NCBI RefSeq assembly: GCF_017591425.1
Contig: NW_024467104.1
Coordinates: 930,001 to 994,000, forward strand
Reading direction: 5' to 3'
DNA length: 64,000 nucleotides
From: Ochotona curzoniae
Lineage: Eukaryota > Chordata > Mammalia > Lagomorpha > Ochotonidae
In this document: one piece after another, positions 24,069 through 36,642 of the stretch
How positions within the stretch are numbered: the stretch's first letter is position 1
How the letters are laid out: each line of letters starts with the position of its first letter
Notes under the pieces: generated by a model
Told to the model about the DNA's origin: nothing
What the model saw: the letters and a program-made list of their open reading frames with translations, nothing else
The model's database searches: none
Translations under genes and position numbers: made by a program

Positions 24069-24460
24069 AAGTGCAGAGCATTGTGGTGTAACGGGTTAAG
24101 CCACCACCTTTGGTGCTGGCATCCCAAATGGGTACCGAGAGTCTAGCTAATTCATTTCTGATTCAGCTCTCTGCCAATGCCAATATTGCAAAAGCAGCAG
24201 CAAATGGCCCAAGGTTTTGGGTCCCTTCACCCACGTGGGAGACAGAAAAGAAGCTCCTCACTTATGCTTGACCCAGCTCTGGCCCTTGAAGCTACTGGAA
24301 GAGTAACCCAGCAGATGGAAAATACATTTCTCCTTCTTTCTCTCTTCTGTTCGTTCTCTCTCTTACCCTCCCTCCTCTTTGTCTCTTTCTCGCATTTTCT
24401 CTTTCTCTGTGTGACTATGTCATCTAAATTAATTCAATAAATCTTCAAAACCAAAAAATA
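24069..24460 (+). mobile_element. CSINE, older subfamily
   Basis: Head 'gcattgtggtgtaacgggtt', 'ggcatcccaaatgggtacc', body, an expanded CTTT/CTCTC-rich stretch and AATAAATCTTCAAAACC. Confidence 0.8.
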
Positions 24461-24467
24461 ATGAAAT

Positions 24468-24700
24468 GGGACCTGGCATGGTAGCCTAGTGGCTAATGTC
24501 CTTGCCCATATGAGCACTAATTCTAATTCCAGCAGCCCCACTTCCCATCCAGCTCTCTGCTTGTGGCCTGGGAAAACAGACAAGGAGTAAGTGCCCCAAG
24601 CCTTGGGATCCTGCACCCCTGTGGGAGACCCAGAAGAAGCTCCTGGCTTCTGGTTTCAGATTGGCACAGATCCAGCCATTGCAGCCACTTAGCTGATCTC
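24468..24700 (+). mobile_element. CSINE, 3'-truncated
   Basis: Head 'gggacctggcatggtagcct' and body to about the 'gccacttagctgatctccca' region, then lost into the adjoining G-rich array. Confidence 0.8.
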
Positions 24701-25540
24701 CCAGGCCCATAAGCAGCTCAGGTTAGGCCATTACAGCTACCGGTTTGCATGAAAGCAGGGATGGGGGCAGACTGAGTAGGGCTAGGCTATAGCACTCACC
24801 AGCAAGAGTTGTGATGCAGGGTGAGCTGAGCCAGGTTAGGCTGCAGCATCTGATGAGAAAGGCCAAGACAGGTGATGGGTTATGCTGGGTTGTGTTGGAG
24901 AAACCACAAGCAGGTGCAATATTTGTGGCTGGGTGTGCCTGGTCCAATATTTTAAGGGAATGCCCTAACTTGGCTGCAGTTTCCATTGATGAGTGCAACA
25001 GATGGAATGAGGGTGGTGAGCTGGGCTGAATAGGACTGCAATATACCTTGGCATGGGTATGGATTGGGTCTGGAGTGTGACAGACTGGTCTAGGCTGCTG
25101 CACCTGCTTCTACTCTAAGAGCCAGAGTGGGTATAAAACAGGCTGGGCTAGGTCTCTGCACCCACTGAACCATGTGAGAGCTGGGTCTTGGGGTAGGCCA
25201 GGTAGGGTTGGGCTGTGGAACCCAACAATAAGAGCCAGAATGGATGTCAGAATGGTTTAGTCAGGCAAGGTTGCTTCAACTGCCATGGCATGAGGTGGTC
25301 CAAATCAGGCTGGGTCAAGAACTCATTGGTGTGCATGAGATTTGCCACTGGGAGGTGACCTCATAGAGCTGCTTGGGGAAGTCCTCTGTCAGGATGCAAT
25401 CCCTGGAGATGAGCACAACAGCCAAGGCTGGGAGAGCCCAGACCAAGGTAGGTGACAGTACCTGCTGGCGTAGGTATGGATCAGGTCTCAGGGTGGGCCG
25501 GACTGGGCCATTTCACAGCACCCATTGGCAAATACTTGAG
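24700..25540. repeat. Degenerate G-rich tandem array
   Basis: About 840 bp in which a diverged unit of some 60-80 bp recurs. Motifs such as 'gggctaggct', 'aggctgggctaggtctctgc', 'cacccactg' and 'gagccagaatgg' return with variable spacing. It is probably an old minisatellite or a VNTR-like part of a retrotransposon. No coding evidence. Confidence 0.5.
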
Positions 25541-26647
25541 TTTGATTATTTTTGATAGTCCCTGTTTATATTCTTGAGAAATAGTGGCTTTTCAACTGGT
25601 TATGTTAGTGGAGGGCTGACGGTGTGATAATAAAGTGAATTGAGAGTGTGTCATTGGAAAAATTCAAAGTAAGAAAGAAGAAGGGAGGGTTACAGTGAGG
25701 GAAAGTGAGAGTGGTACAGAAAGTATTCTACTCTGAAATCTGTATGTGTGAATTACAGAAAAAATATCTCTTTTGGATCAGCTAAACTTTATAAAAATGA
25801 TTCTAACTTGCCACAGATCTCTCTCGGGCACGCTGACTGTAGCTCTTCCTTGCCCTCTGTTCTCCGCTTTGTACTGAGAATTCCACAGAAGCCTCATCAT
25901 TGTTCCTAGTGCTGCTTTAACTTTGCAGAGTATTTCCCTTGTCTGGAATTTTCAATTGTTTTACAAAGAATGTGGGTAAAGTTTTTCTTTTCTGATGATT
26001 CTTATTATAATTTCCTAAATATATGACTTGATGTTCTTCCATTTTGGTACCTTGTCCCTGCTATTTTCTCTTTGACCACTGTTCCTGCTGTATCTATTTT
26101 ATTCCTTTCCTCTATTCTGATCATAGAGTGCTTAGCTTCACCGTAACCCATGTTTTTGTTGCATCCGTTTCTATCCCATTTTCTCTGTTTCATTTCAAAC
26201 ACCATTTTCCTTTTCCGTGTCTTTCATTATTTTAATTGATCTATTTTGTCAACATTTCATATGACACAAGAGCTGTGCTTCTCAGTTCTCAAATTTTTTA
26301 TTTCTGTCTTTTGCTCTTATTTTACAAGACTCAAACATTGCAAATATAGGGTTTTTATTTCTTTAGCATATTTAGTATAGCTGTTTTTTTTTTTTTTGTA
26401 TATTACTGAAATCTGCATTATCTACACCTACAAGATTTCTTTCCATGTTCTGTTTTCTCTCACGGTTTTTGTCACATAGTTGAATCTTTTGGGAGAAATT
26501 GAATGTTCTCTGTAAAAAAAAAAATGTAAAGGTTATTTAAAATTCTTGAATATGTCATTATTCTCTCAAGATTATTGAGCCTGGCTTGAGAAATTGTACA
26601 TTACCTTAAATTACTGAAAAATGAAGTAAATTAAAAAAGAATTTATC
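25541..26647. other. Intergenic, AT-rich
   Basis: No gene or clear repeat recognised; homopolymer T near 26384-26397 and A near 26513-26525. Confidence 0.4.
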
Positions 26648-26648
26648 A

Positions 26649-26985
26649 GGCCCAGCGCGGTGGCACAAGTGGTTAAGGTCCTCGCCTTGTACGCCCGGGA
26701 TCCCATATGGGCGCCGGCTCTAATCCCGGCAGCCCTGCTTCCCTTCCAGCTCCCCGCCTGTGGCCCGGGAAAACAGTCCAGGACAGCCCAAAGCTTTGGG
26801 ACCCTGCACCCGTGTGGGAGACCCTGAAGAGGCTCCTGGCTTCGGATTGGCATAGCATCGGCCCGTTGCGCTCACTTGGGGAGTGAATCATCAGACGGAA
26901 GATCTTCCTCTCTGTATCTCCTCTCTGTATATCCGCCTTTCCAATAAAAAAATAATAATAATTAAATCTTTAAAAAAAAAAAGAC
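26649..26985 (+). mobile_element. CSINE, young, full length
   Basis: Best-preserved forward copy: 'ggcccagcgcggtggcacaa', 'gggcgccggctctaatccc', through 'gtatatccgcctttccaata' and a poly-A tail. Near-identical flanks AAGAATTTATC and AAGACTTTATC are probable target-site duplications. Confidence 0.93.
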
Positions 26986-27287
26986 TTTATCTTTGGGAAG
27001 AATGTTCTATTGCTTATTTGACATTGCACATAGGATTCAATGCCACGCTTTCCCAGCCAAAGCCTATGGAATTAACAAGACTTTGTTCAATTTTCCCTCA
27101 TTACTTAATTCCATGTGTTCTGTTCAAAATTATTTTCAGCTCATTAACATATCATCCATCTGCTATGCCTAGGCAAATACCTGCTGGAAAAATCACCACC
27201 AATTTCTGGTACAGGGTCCCTTAATGGATGCTTTAAATCAGTGTTGCCTCCTGTCATTTTATTTTGTTTCCTTAAAGAATAGAAATA

Positions 27288-27599
27288 GGGTCTGGCGTGA
27301 TGGCCTAGTGGCTGAAGTCCTTGCCTTGCATGCACTGGGATCCCATGTGAGCCCCAGTTCTAGTCCCAGAAGCCTGACTTCCCATCCAGCCCCCTGCTTA
27401 TTGTCTGGGGAAGCTGTCGAGGACGGCCTACAGCCTTGGGACACTGCGTCTGCATGGGAGACTCAGAAGAGGCTCTGGGTTCCTGGCTTCAGATTGGCAC
27501 AGCTCTGGTCATTGCTGTCACTTGGGGAGTGAACAAAAGGGTGGATGATCTTTCTCTCTGTCCTTCTCTCTGTAAATCTCCTTTTCCAAAAATCAATAC
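27288..27599 (+). mobile_element. CSINE
   Basis: Head 'gggtctggcgtgatggccta' to CTTTTCCAAAAATCAATA. Its tail has turned into a GATA microsatellite. Confidence 0.9.

Positions 27600-27639
<40 letters not shown>
27599..27639. repeat. GATA microsatellite
   Basis: About ten tandem GATA units at the tail of the preceding SINE. Confidence 0.95.
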
Positions 27640-27640
<1 letters not shown>

Positions 27641-27734
27641 GTAATTGAGTTATTACACAGGGAAACAATTTTCTCATTATATATTAATACATATTACTAA
27701 TTCCTATAAATATTGCAAGACTGGACATTCATTT

Positions 27735-28060
27735 CTTTTTAAAAATGTATCTATTCATTTGAAAAGCTGAGACAAAGAGGGATAGAGAAAGAAACAAAAG
27801 CTATTTTCTGTATGTTGGTTCACTCTCTAAATTTGTATAACTGTTGGAGTGGGGCCAACCAGGAGCCAGAAGGGAAACTACCATCTCCATTCAGGTCTCC
27901 CACATGGGTGACAGAGACAATTCTTGGGCCATCCTCCTTTGCCTTCCCAGAGCCATTGTCAGGAAACTGGATTAAAAGTGGAACATCCAATATTCAAATC
28001 ATCATTCTAATGGGATGCTGACATTTCAAGAAGCTACTGAATACACTGTGTCATAAGGTT
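27735..28060 (-). mobile_element. CSINE, inverted, diverged
   Basis: 'gtatctattcatttgaaaag', 'ggtctcccacatgggtga', 'ggaaactggattaaaagtgg'; older subfamily. Confidence 0.7.
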
Positions 28061-30260
28061 AGACCTAAAAAGGACTTACTTTCATGAAAGATTAATAATT
28101 TGAGCTCCATTCACTCATCAGATCAATTTAGTTTTTAAATATGTTCCAAGAAAACTTCCTTAATAAGCATAATGTTTCTGTCCTCCCAGTCACTCTGGCA
28201 AGTCCTTGTTTTCTCTAATCTTATGCATTATAATTCTGATCTACAGAAAAAGCTTCAGTCAGAGCACATCTGGCTTCACCCCCACAGTGTAATGGCGCTG
28301 ACTCTCGGCCAGCGCTGGCTTAGGGGTTTGTGTGTCTGCACGGTCTTCTGACTGAGACAGAAGAAGGAGCTTGGACAAAGACTGTAGCTGTTGGAGGGCT
28401 TAGAGAGGCGTTTGCTTCCTAAGGTTAGGGCCTTTTGAACATGCTGTAATCATCTATTCAACAAAATATCAAACTTTTAATCAGAAACCAGCTTGGTAAC
28501 ATAATATTGACTGTGTACACAGCAAAAAGGGTTATTTGATATATTTGTCATTTTTTTTTCCTTAAAGAGAAGCATTCTCCCTGAATAGAGAATTGAGGAC
28601 AAGTGGAGAACACCCAGGTATTCTGCGACAATCACATGTACAGCATGCTAAGCCGGCTCAACTTTTCATCTCTCCATTTTCTATCAATACCCTGCACGAA
28701 AGGCACGGATAGCAAATGCAATTTTCTCATAGAAGCAGTTTAGGGACAACAAAGTATGTGGGAGACATATTTGGTTGAGCACACTGGAAAATTTCTTTTG
28801 ATGAATTTAAGGATGTTGAATGACAGAAGGATTTCTTTGCATGGCTATCCTAAGGATTTCCAGTAGAGTGTATCATTTGGGAGAAAAATTCAAAAAAAGG
28901 GGGGGAGGATTTTCTAAAAGGGATAAGTTTAATTTTGAAACATTATCCATCCAATCAGACATCAAAAGTGAAACAGGTGGAATAAAATCCAACAATTCTA
29001 TGAATATTGTACTCTGTGAAATACCACAATGTAAAAATAAGCGCATTTGTTTGCCATTTTGACTGAATCCAAATTGTGATGTTTTGATACATTTCTGTGG
29101 GAGTTTTAGAGAGTTTTTTCATGTCTCTACATGTCAACCTAAGTGTGACCGTTATGAGGATCTTGGTGATAGTGGTGATCTTGGTGATGTTTTATTCTCT
29201 TCTCTTCTGCCAGCACCCCTGCTTCATTCCCTGTAGGAGAGAAGGAAGGCCAGCTTGCACCTCCCGTCAGCGCACTGATCGGTGTCCTTTCTCAGAAGCG
29301 TGGAGATGCCGTTTGCTTGATTGACAACCAACAGCTGACTCACCATGTTCATGGTCGCTCATCATTTTGTTTTCCCATTTTATATGATTAAGCTCCATCA
29401 TGAAGACTTTTAGGTGACCAAAAGTTAAATGTTTTTCCAGCTGATGGGCGCTTTGATCAGCTTGTGTCACAACTTTTCTTTGAAAAATGCATGTTATCTT
29501 TCAAAAGATTTCTCAGGGAAAATAAACCTTGGTTTTAAATTAAGTCATCAAAGAAAAAATAATTCACTGCCACCAATTAATAGACTGACTGACGTCATTT
29601 GAGCTCCCTCTTCTTTCTTTTCATCCTGACCCATGCAGTTAATGTGAAGGACATGTATTACTTATGTGACAAAGAAAGGGAGAGGAAGGGGAGAGAGAAG
29701 CAGAGGAGGAACAGAGCAGGGAAACCCACTGAAAGCTCTTCTCTCCGACTGCCCTTGCATTGGCCTCAAATCTTATCTTCAAGCATAATCAGTGGGAACA
29801 GAAACGCATGCCATGTGCTTTGCTGTTATTTCTGAAATCTGTGAGCTGAATTCTGTAATCAACTGATTGATATAAGATGAGCATTGGCCATCAATTGAGC
29901 ACAGGGACGACAAGGCAAAGATTACACTATAGATTACAATATCACACTAATATAGATATGTGTGTATAATATACATATACACATCCATACATATATATGC
30001 ATATTTGCATATGTACCCCTCTGTTTAATTTGAGAGAGGGTGGAGAAAGGTCACATCTTCTGATTCATTTCCGAGATGCCCAGGAGCCACCAATTCAATC
30101 CATTTTTCCTAAGTGCATGAGTGAGATCTGGCTATTTGAACCATCGCCACCTGCTTCCCACAGTATGTATTTGCAGAAATCTGGGATGGGAATACACCAT
30201 GTCATATGATATATGTATCCTGAAAATTGTCTCAACTGTTTCAGCAGTGTCTCTCAGCGA
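28061..30260. other. Intergenic, no gene recognised
   Basis: Includes a purine-rich segment (29680-29720) and a TA/CA-rich stretch (29940-30005). Short frames here have no domain support. Confidence 0.35.
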
Positions 30261-30261
30261 T

Positions 30262-30360
30262 TAGGATTTTTTTTAAAATTTTTATTATCTTTATTTTTTT
30301 TTGTTTTTGTGCAGAAAGGGGTTGGATGCTCCCTTCCTCGTCTACAGACTTTTCACTACC
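30262..30360 (-). repeat. LINE-1-type 3' end, inverted, short
   Basis: T-rich start 'tttttaaaatttttattatc' then a GGGGTTGGATGCTCCC segment; compatible with other inverted L1 tails here. Confidence 0.35.
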
Positions 30361-30597
30361 ACAGGATTAGGATGTTTTAATGAGGAAACTTTCATGCTCA
30401 TATATACAAGTAAATATGATATGCTTAGATTGTACAATGCCCCAGATATTTTGTATGGGCCTGTAACTTTTATTTAAAATGCAGATGTGTGATATAATAA
30501 AGTGAATTACTAATACTACAAATACATAGACTTTAAATAATTTTATCATAGCATGAGCTATTAAAGTATAAACTGTCACAAAATGACATGTTACATG

Positions 30598-30848
30598 TTT
30601 TATATTTTCCTTTATTTATGCTCTACTTGAAAGGCAGAGCAAGGGAAAGAAATGTTTTTTCTGTTGTTTCACATAAAATGTACTCACAATAGTTAAGGCT
30701 AAACCAGACTAACACCAGGATCCAGGCACATGATCTGGGTCTCCCTCGTGAACGGTAAGACCATATGGTGTGTCAGGGTGTGTCGGCAGGAGACTGGATC
30801 TGAAGCTGAGGAGCCAGTACTCTAAGTAGCTGTGCTGTCACACCTGTC
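30598..30848 (-). mobile_element. CSINE, inverted, diverged
   Basis: 'ctctacttgaaaggcagagc' start and 'ctgggtctccctcgtgaa', ending at a degraded tRNA-like head. Confidence 0.6.
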
Positions 30849-32130
30849 TCAGTGCTGATATTAAGCATTCCATTATCTGTAGAGATTTTGTATTTTCACT
30901 ACCTTTACTAAAAAACGCTGCCATGCTTTTATTTGACTTTAAGTTACATACATAAATGTGTATCTTTAAAATTCCAATTACATGCATTCTTTTTACTCTT
31001 ATATGACATGTCACTTTAAAATCCTATCTCAGGTTCTCCAACACTCCGAGGACAATTACATTTGCTTAATGAGCCTATGATATAGACATCTTCAAAACTC
31101 ACTTGCAATGAATTCCACACCTGCATGGCTCCAAGCCACTTTTATGTGTCTCACTCTCCAGGGTGCCCCAAGTCTACAGATTGTAATGCAACAATTACAG
31201 CAAGGACCTTAGTAACATTCTTTTATATGAACATAATTGTATCTCCTGAAAAGGACAGAAATGTCTACTTCTAGAGATTGAAGGGACATTTAAGTCATGA
31301 AAAAAAATCATACATTGGGTCCTATTACTTTGAAAGAGATTAAAGACAGTATGATATCAGAGAAACTTGGGGAACTTCCTCACTACAAGAAAAGAAGGAG
31401 GGAAGCTCTCAAATGAAGCTTTCGAATGAGTCCAGTGGTACACTGGATGTGAGAAAAGAGATGAGCTGATGGCACTGAGAGCATGACGCTGCCGGAAAAC
31501 TGTGCTGCTTCCTGATCCTAGTGCCACTCATCCATGCCCAATGATCACTTGTGATGCCCCAAGGAAGAAAAAGGGATCACAAATTACTAAAATGAAGATA
31601 CTGGGGACAGAGCTGTGTGAATTTGGATACCGTCCCCAAAGGATAAGAAAGTTATGTCTTTCTGGAGTTGGGGAAGTTTCAGAAATAGGCTTTTCATTGT
31701 TGTAACTTCATTATGTTTATGGACCCCATATTCCTGTACTTTCAAAGCCATAGTCAACTGGAGTGAAAACTATATCTTACAGAATATATCAGAACATAAA
31801 ATAAGACTAATAACACCAGTCACCTACGTTGTGTGTCCTCTTAAGATTCTTAGTAGTTAGGTTGCTTTACTGTCTCCATCTGTTATTCTTAAGTTGAAGC
31901 TTTCACTACTAAATAAATATCATCCTTCAGGTTATTCATAAGTTCTGAAGTAAGTCTCCAATATGTCTCCTCACTTTCAGTTTTATCTTCATTTTTTTCC
32001 CTAATATCCTGAAACCTGAATAGATTTTAAAAAAAGTTTCCTGTAACTGTCTAAAATCAAACACTTTTTAAAAAGTGATGCTCATGCGCACAAAGTGCAA
32101 AAGCTGCTTTAGTATGTTCATTTTTAAAAG
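30849..32130. other. Intergenic, no gene recognised
   Basis: AT-rich unique sequence. Nothing supported. Confidence 0.35.
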
Positions 32131-32141
32131 TTCGTATGTAT

Positions 32142-32466
32142 TCTTTTTTTTTAAAGATTTATTTTATTTGTATTGGAAAGGCAGATATACAGAGAGGAAA
32201 GACAGAGAGGAAGATCTTCCCTCCAATGATTCACTCCCCAAGTGAGCGCAATGGCCAATGATATGCCAATCCGAAGCCAGGAGCCTCTTCCGGGTCTCCC
32301 ACGCGGGTGCAGGGTCCCAAAGCTTTGGGCCGTCCTCGACTGCTTTCCCAGGCCACAGGCAGCGAGCTGGAAGGGAAGCGGGGCTGCCGGGCTAGAACCG
32401 GCGCCCATATGGGATCCTGGACGTGCAAGGAGAGGACCTTAACCACTTGTGCCACCGCTCCGGGCC
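32142..32466 (-). mobile_element. CSINE, inverted, young
   Basis: Complete from poly-T to 'ccaccgctccgggcc'. Direct repeat TATGTATTCTT on both sides (32135-32145 and 32471-32481). Confidence 0.93.
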
Positions 32467-32867
32467 CCCATATGTATTCTTAAATGACAAAATACGTCAC
32501 AAACCAAAGCAGACTCGAATGAGATGTTCAATGTTGATGGTTAGCCTTGCAGTTTCAAATGCAACTGCCCCCAAGTCAAACTCATTTTCCACTCATAGAA
32601 AACTGACAATGCAGTAAACTAGAAATGCTCACCAGATCATCAGAAACTCAGCTTTAAAGAAGGGACATTACCAGAGGCTGAGTGCTTTGTAGAAAATGGA
32701 ATTTCAATGTTCATAGTTTAATGAAAACAATTAGTGTCACTGATTTGGCTTCTACATATGATACAGAAAAAACACAATTATTTATTGCTGTAGTAACAAC
32801 CATGAGAACCTCCATCATTCATATATTTCATGCCTAGAGTGTGTATATTAGAAACACAAGATAAATT

Positions 32868-32903
32868 TTAAAGACTTTAGCCACTAGGCCATTGCACAGG
32901 GCC
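32868..32903 (-). mobile_element. CSINE head fragment
   Basis: Only the tRNA-like head survives: 'gccactaggccattgcacag' then GGCC. Confidence 0.5.
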
Positions 32904-33829
32904 ACCTCTTCTGAGATTTTAATTGTCATCTGCAAGTAACTCAGTAAGTTTGTTGAAAAAATAGACTTTATGTGTGTTGGGTACAAAAATTAAAATCTAT
33001 GCATAATTTTTACAATATGCATTTCTAAGTAGTTTTTGTAAATTGTCCTATTAGCATTGATGCCACCTTCTGTTGAAGCTTGTTGCTCAGTATCAAAATA
33101 TAATATTGAAATACTGAATATTTACTTGAAATTCTAAGTTATATCTGCAAATTGAATATGTTTTCTAGCAAAATACATCAGGTGGGAGATATTTGTATCA
33201 CATTTCTCAGTCAAGTCATATAAGTACATTAGAAGAATAATCCCTATTCTTTGATTTTATTCTTCATAGAGTCACTTAAAAACATTTGATCAATGAACTT
33301 ATCAAAAGGAGAATTTAATAGAAAAAGAAGGATTAAGGTATCAGGATTCCCTTGAACATCATGTAATTCATCAAACTATAAGTGAAGTTTAAAGTTTGAC
33401 TCCACTTTTGCCCTTAAATTTTGTATTTTATCTGTTGTAATGGATATGAGGGGTTTGAGCTATTTAATTCACATAGTATAAAATTCATATGTTTAATTAT
33501 GCACTTCAGTATTTTTTTTAGTATACTGAAGGTTATTAATATCTACTCCCCACCCCAAAATCTAATATTCGTCACTCCAAGGCAGGAATTTCATACTCAT
33601 AAATAATAACATACCCTTTCCTGAATACCCAAACACAGATTTACACTCTGTTGTACAGTCTTATCCATACAAACATTTCATGTTGTACAAACATTTGTGT
33701 CAGATTTCTTTGTCTTGGCAGTGCCATTTCAAAGTTAATACAAGTTGAAGAACTATGAATAGACCATTTTTTAAAAAAGAAACCAAATAATATTTTTTTG
33801 TATAGCTACATCAAAGTTGAAATCATTCA

Positions 33830-34080
33830 TCTGATTATGGACACTGGTATTATTTCTAGTTTTAGGATATTATGAATAATGTTGTTACATGTGTGTGTAC
33901 ACACATTTTGGAATGGTAGTGTGTTTTTGTTTCTCTTGAGTGTGTACTTAGGAATAAAATTGCTGGATCAGAGAGCCTCCTGCTATTTTGAAGGATGGCA
34001 AATCGTTCTTCGTGGTGGCTGCACTGCTTTGCCATCTCAAGAGCAGTGTGTATGAGCTAGTTTCTTCACATTCTGTTTTA
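33830..34080 (-). mobile_element. Ancient LINE-1 3' UTR, part 1
   Basis: 'atggacactggtattatttc', 'attatgaataatgttgttac' and 'aaattgctggatca' follow the widely shared mammalian L1 3' UTR in inverted orientation. It continues at about 34690 beyond an inserted element. Confidence 0.7.
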
Positions 34081-34690
34081 GCTTGCTATGATTATTTGTA
34101 ACAAAATAGCACATGTTTTTATTGGCATTGGCTTAAACAAGAGTGATATATTGCCTTGCACTTCTGAATCCTAGCTTGTAAGTTTTAGAAGTCCATAGCG
34201 TTTATTTCTTCTGCTAATCTCCAGGAGACGGTGTTTTATGTGACTCTCAAAGGTAATGGTGTTTGCTCAGGAATATTTAGTGCTGCCTGATTTGAGGAAC
34301 CTCTTCCAGGGCTTCCACGTGGGTGCAGGGTCCCAAGGCTTTTGGGCCATGCTGGACTTTCCCAGGCCACAAGCAGGAAGCTGGATGGGAAGTGGGGCCT
34401 CTGGGATTAGAATCTGCACCCGTATGGGATCCTGGTACAGCCATGGTGAAGACTTTGGCCATTAGGACACTACACTGGGCCTCTTTGTATCTTATTTTTC
34501 TTTTCTTTCTTTAATTTATTTCTTTCTGTTTTTTTTTTAAAGGAAGCTGTAGCCTTGCATTAAGAACCAGTGTAATGATTTTCATGTTTGTTTGACTACA
34601 TCTACAAAGAGCCTAGTTCCAAGAGTTCATGTTAGACAGCACTGAGTTTTCAAATTTCAACATATGTTTTGAAGTGGACACAATCCAACC
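34080..34690. mobile_element. Old mammalian interspersed repeat inserted in the LINE-1
   Basis: 'ttagcttgctatgattattt' to 'gacacaatccaacccata' resembles the old mammalian repeat with a 'gcttaaacaa...' start and 'ttcaacatatg...ggacacaatccaaccca' end. It is itself split by a SINE. Family name not recalled with certainty. Confidence 0.5.
34285..34482 (-). mobile_element. CSINE, inverted, truncated
   Basis: From 'aacctcttccagggcttcca' to 'gacactacactgggcct'; lies inside the old repeat, the third nesting level. Confidence 0.85.
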
Positions 34691-34970
34691 CATACCATTT
34701 GTCATTCTCTTCTTGATAATAGTTACCCTAATGGATGTGGAATGAAATTTCATTTTAGTTCCTACTGCTAGCTCTCTATGGGATATTTAAGTCAAACATC
34801 TTTTTAATAGGCCTTACCAGCCACTGATGTGTCCTCTGAAGATGTATTTATCCATGTCTTTGCACTTTTCAATTGTGTTACTTGTCCTGTAGAGTTAAAG
34901 ATTATTTACAATTATTTTCTCTGATGCTATATGTTATTCTCCTGCTTTCTTCGTATTCTCATTGAGACAT
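34690..34970 (-). mobile_element. Ancient LINE-1 3' UTR, part 2
   Basis: 'tttgtcattctcttcttgat', 'aataggccttaccagccact' and 'tttgcacttttcaattgtgt' resume the inverted L1 order after the insertion. Confidence 0.6.
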
Positions 34971-35111
34971 TAGGATTAGTAGACTAAACAAAAGTGTAAA
35001 TCAGTGGGAAATATACAAGATACAGAAAGAAAGCAGCAAGGAATGAATCAGTAAAGTGAATGAGAGCTACCATAGCCTGGCCAATGACAGTCATGGTGTT
35101 TAAGAACAGAC

Positions 35112-35360
35112 TTGATTGGTGTTGTGGCACACAGGTCAGGTTGTCACCTGCACACATACCGGCATTTCCCATGAGCGCCTGTGGGAATCCAGCTGCTCCA
35201 TTTCTGGTTCAGGTCGCTGTGAATGCACCAGGGAAAGTAGCACACACTCACTCTGGTGCTTGGGTCCCTGAATTGCATGGAGAAGACTCAGAGTTCCTGG
35301 CTAACCTGTTGGACATGACTCCATGTGCCATGTATAATACAGGGAGAATAAAACATGCGC
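35112..35360 (+). mobile_element. CSINE, older subfamily
   Basis: 'ggtgttgtggcacacaggtc', 'ctgctccatttctggttcag'; body and A-rich end diverged. Confidence 0.65.
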
Positions 35361-36260
35361 AATATCAAAAACCAAAAAATGAAACTTTTCTGTGTGTAGG
35401 ATCATCTTGATTTTCCACAACTGTTTAATCTCCCAAAGACATTGAATATGTTATCATCTTTAAAAATACAACCTTTAATCATCCACATTTATTTATTCTG
35501 TCCGTTTGATAGCGTAGTCATGTGGCAGCATTTCATTGCAGGAAGCAGCCACAGACCAATCATTTTTATCTAACACTGAGTTAACAGTGACTCTATGCCT
35601 AGAGTTGTTGTAAATAATGCGTGCATGGTGGAGTTTAGTTATCCAATATCTCTGAATAATTTCACATCACTGTTTCATAGATGAGAAAATCAAGGCACAG
35701 TAGACTCGGCAAGTTTGTACATCATGGAACTGGTAAAGAGAAGTACAAGATTTCACCCCAGTTGTCATCAGGATGATATAAAATAAGAGTTAAAGTGCTT
35801 TGACGTTGTTTGTAAGGTTTACTTACCCATAATTTCCCTATGAAACCATACTTGCAGGCTGAACCTATTTAGAGTGCAGCAAAAATACACAGCATTGGCA
35901 TAACACTGAGCTCACTGAACATTACAGGCACAATTGGCTGAAAGGAATACTTCACATTTGGAACAGGATATGACCACTGATTAGTTTTAGGATCCAAATT
36001 ACTTGAGTTTCAAATTTTTTTAAGTAGATTTAATTTGGTTTCCATATCTTCATGCTTACTTCATCTTTATATTTATAACATATAAATTGCCATCCAAGAA
36101 TTTGGTAAAAACTGATTCATAAAACTCTGTGAGGAATAATTAAAAGTAGTCTAGTTACACAGATTCAAACTTCATATGAAAAAGACTTCTACAAGACACT
36201 TTACTTTTGGGCATTGCATTTGTTCAAGTGCATCTTTCATGTAACTTTGCCTTTTTACTG
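35361..36260. other. Intergenic, no gene recognised
   Basis: AT-rich unique sequence without supported features. Confidence 0.35.
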
Positions 36261-36261
36261 T

Positions 36262-36600
36262 AAAAATTTTTTTTCAATAATTTTTACATATTTGAATAGG
36301 GTGCAAAGGGTCAAGAGCTAGCGGAAAGTGGATGAGACCATTGTTTTGGAATTCTCTTTTTTCCTTCCTGTTTCTATGTGGAGGGGAGAGATAAGGGGAG
36401 AAGCCACACCCAACCATCCCAGGGTCTCCACAGTGGGTGGGCCATGATCCAAGTGTCCGGTTCAAATGGTTTTGATAGTTCAGCAGCTCTGTATTGTTGT
36501 GGATCTTGCCACTCAACCATGATGGAATCTCTCCAGACTCCACAAGCTGACAAAGTCCATGTTAGAGTCTATTTCTCCAGATTTTCATCACCAACACTTT
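36262..36600 (-). repeat. LINE-1-type 3' end, inverted
   Basis: T-rich start then 'agggtgcaaagggtcaagag' and a stretch that matches 54.72-54.85 kb ('tttgatagttc', 'agctgacaaagtcca'). Same repeat family as 54455-55185. Confidence 0.5.
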
Positions 36601-36642
36601 GCTGGGGTTGTTGATTGATTTGTTCTGTCCTCCGTCTTCTGC

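Noticed and set aside
26649..26730. Possible tRNA gene (A- and B-box-like motifs)
   Set aside because: These are the tRNA-derived heads of CSINEs; no cloverleaf with an anticodon stem is intact.
27599..27639. Possible CRISPR-like or regulatory array
   Set aside because: Simple GATA microsatellite with no spacers, in a mammalian genome.
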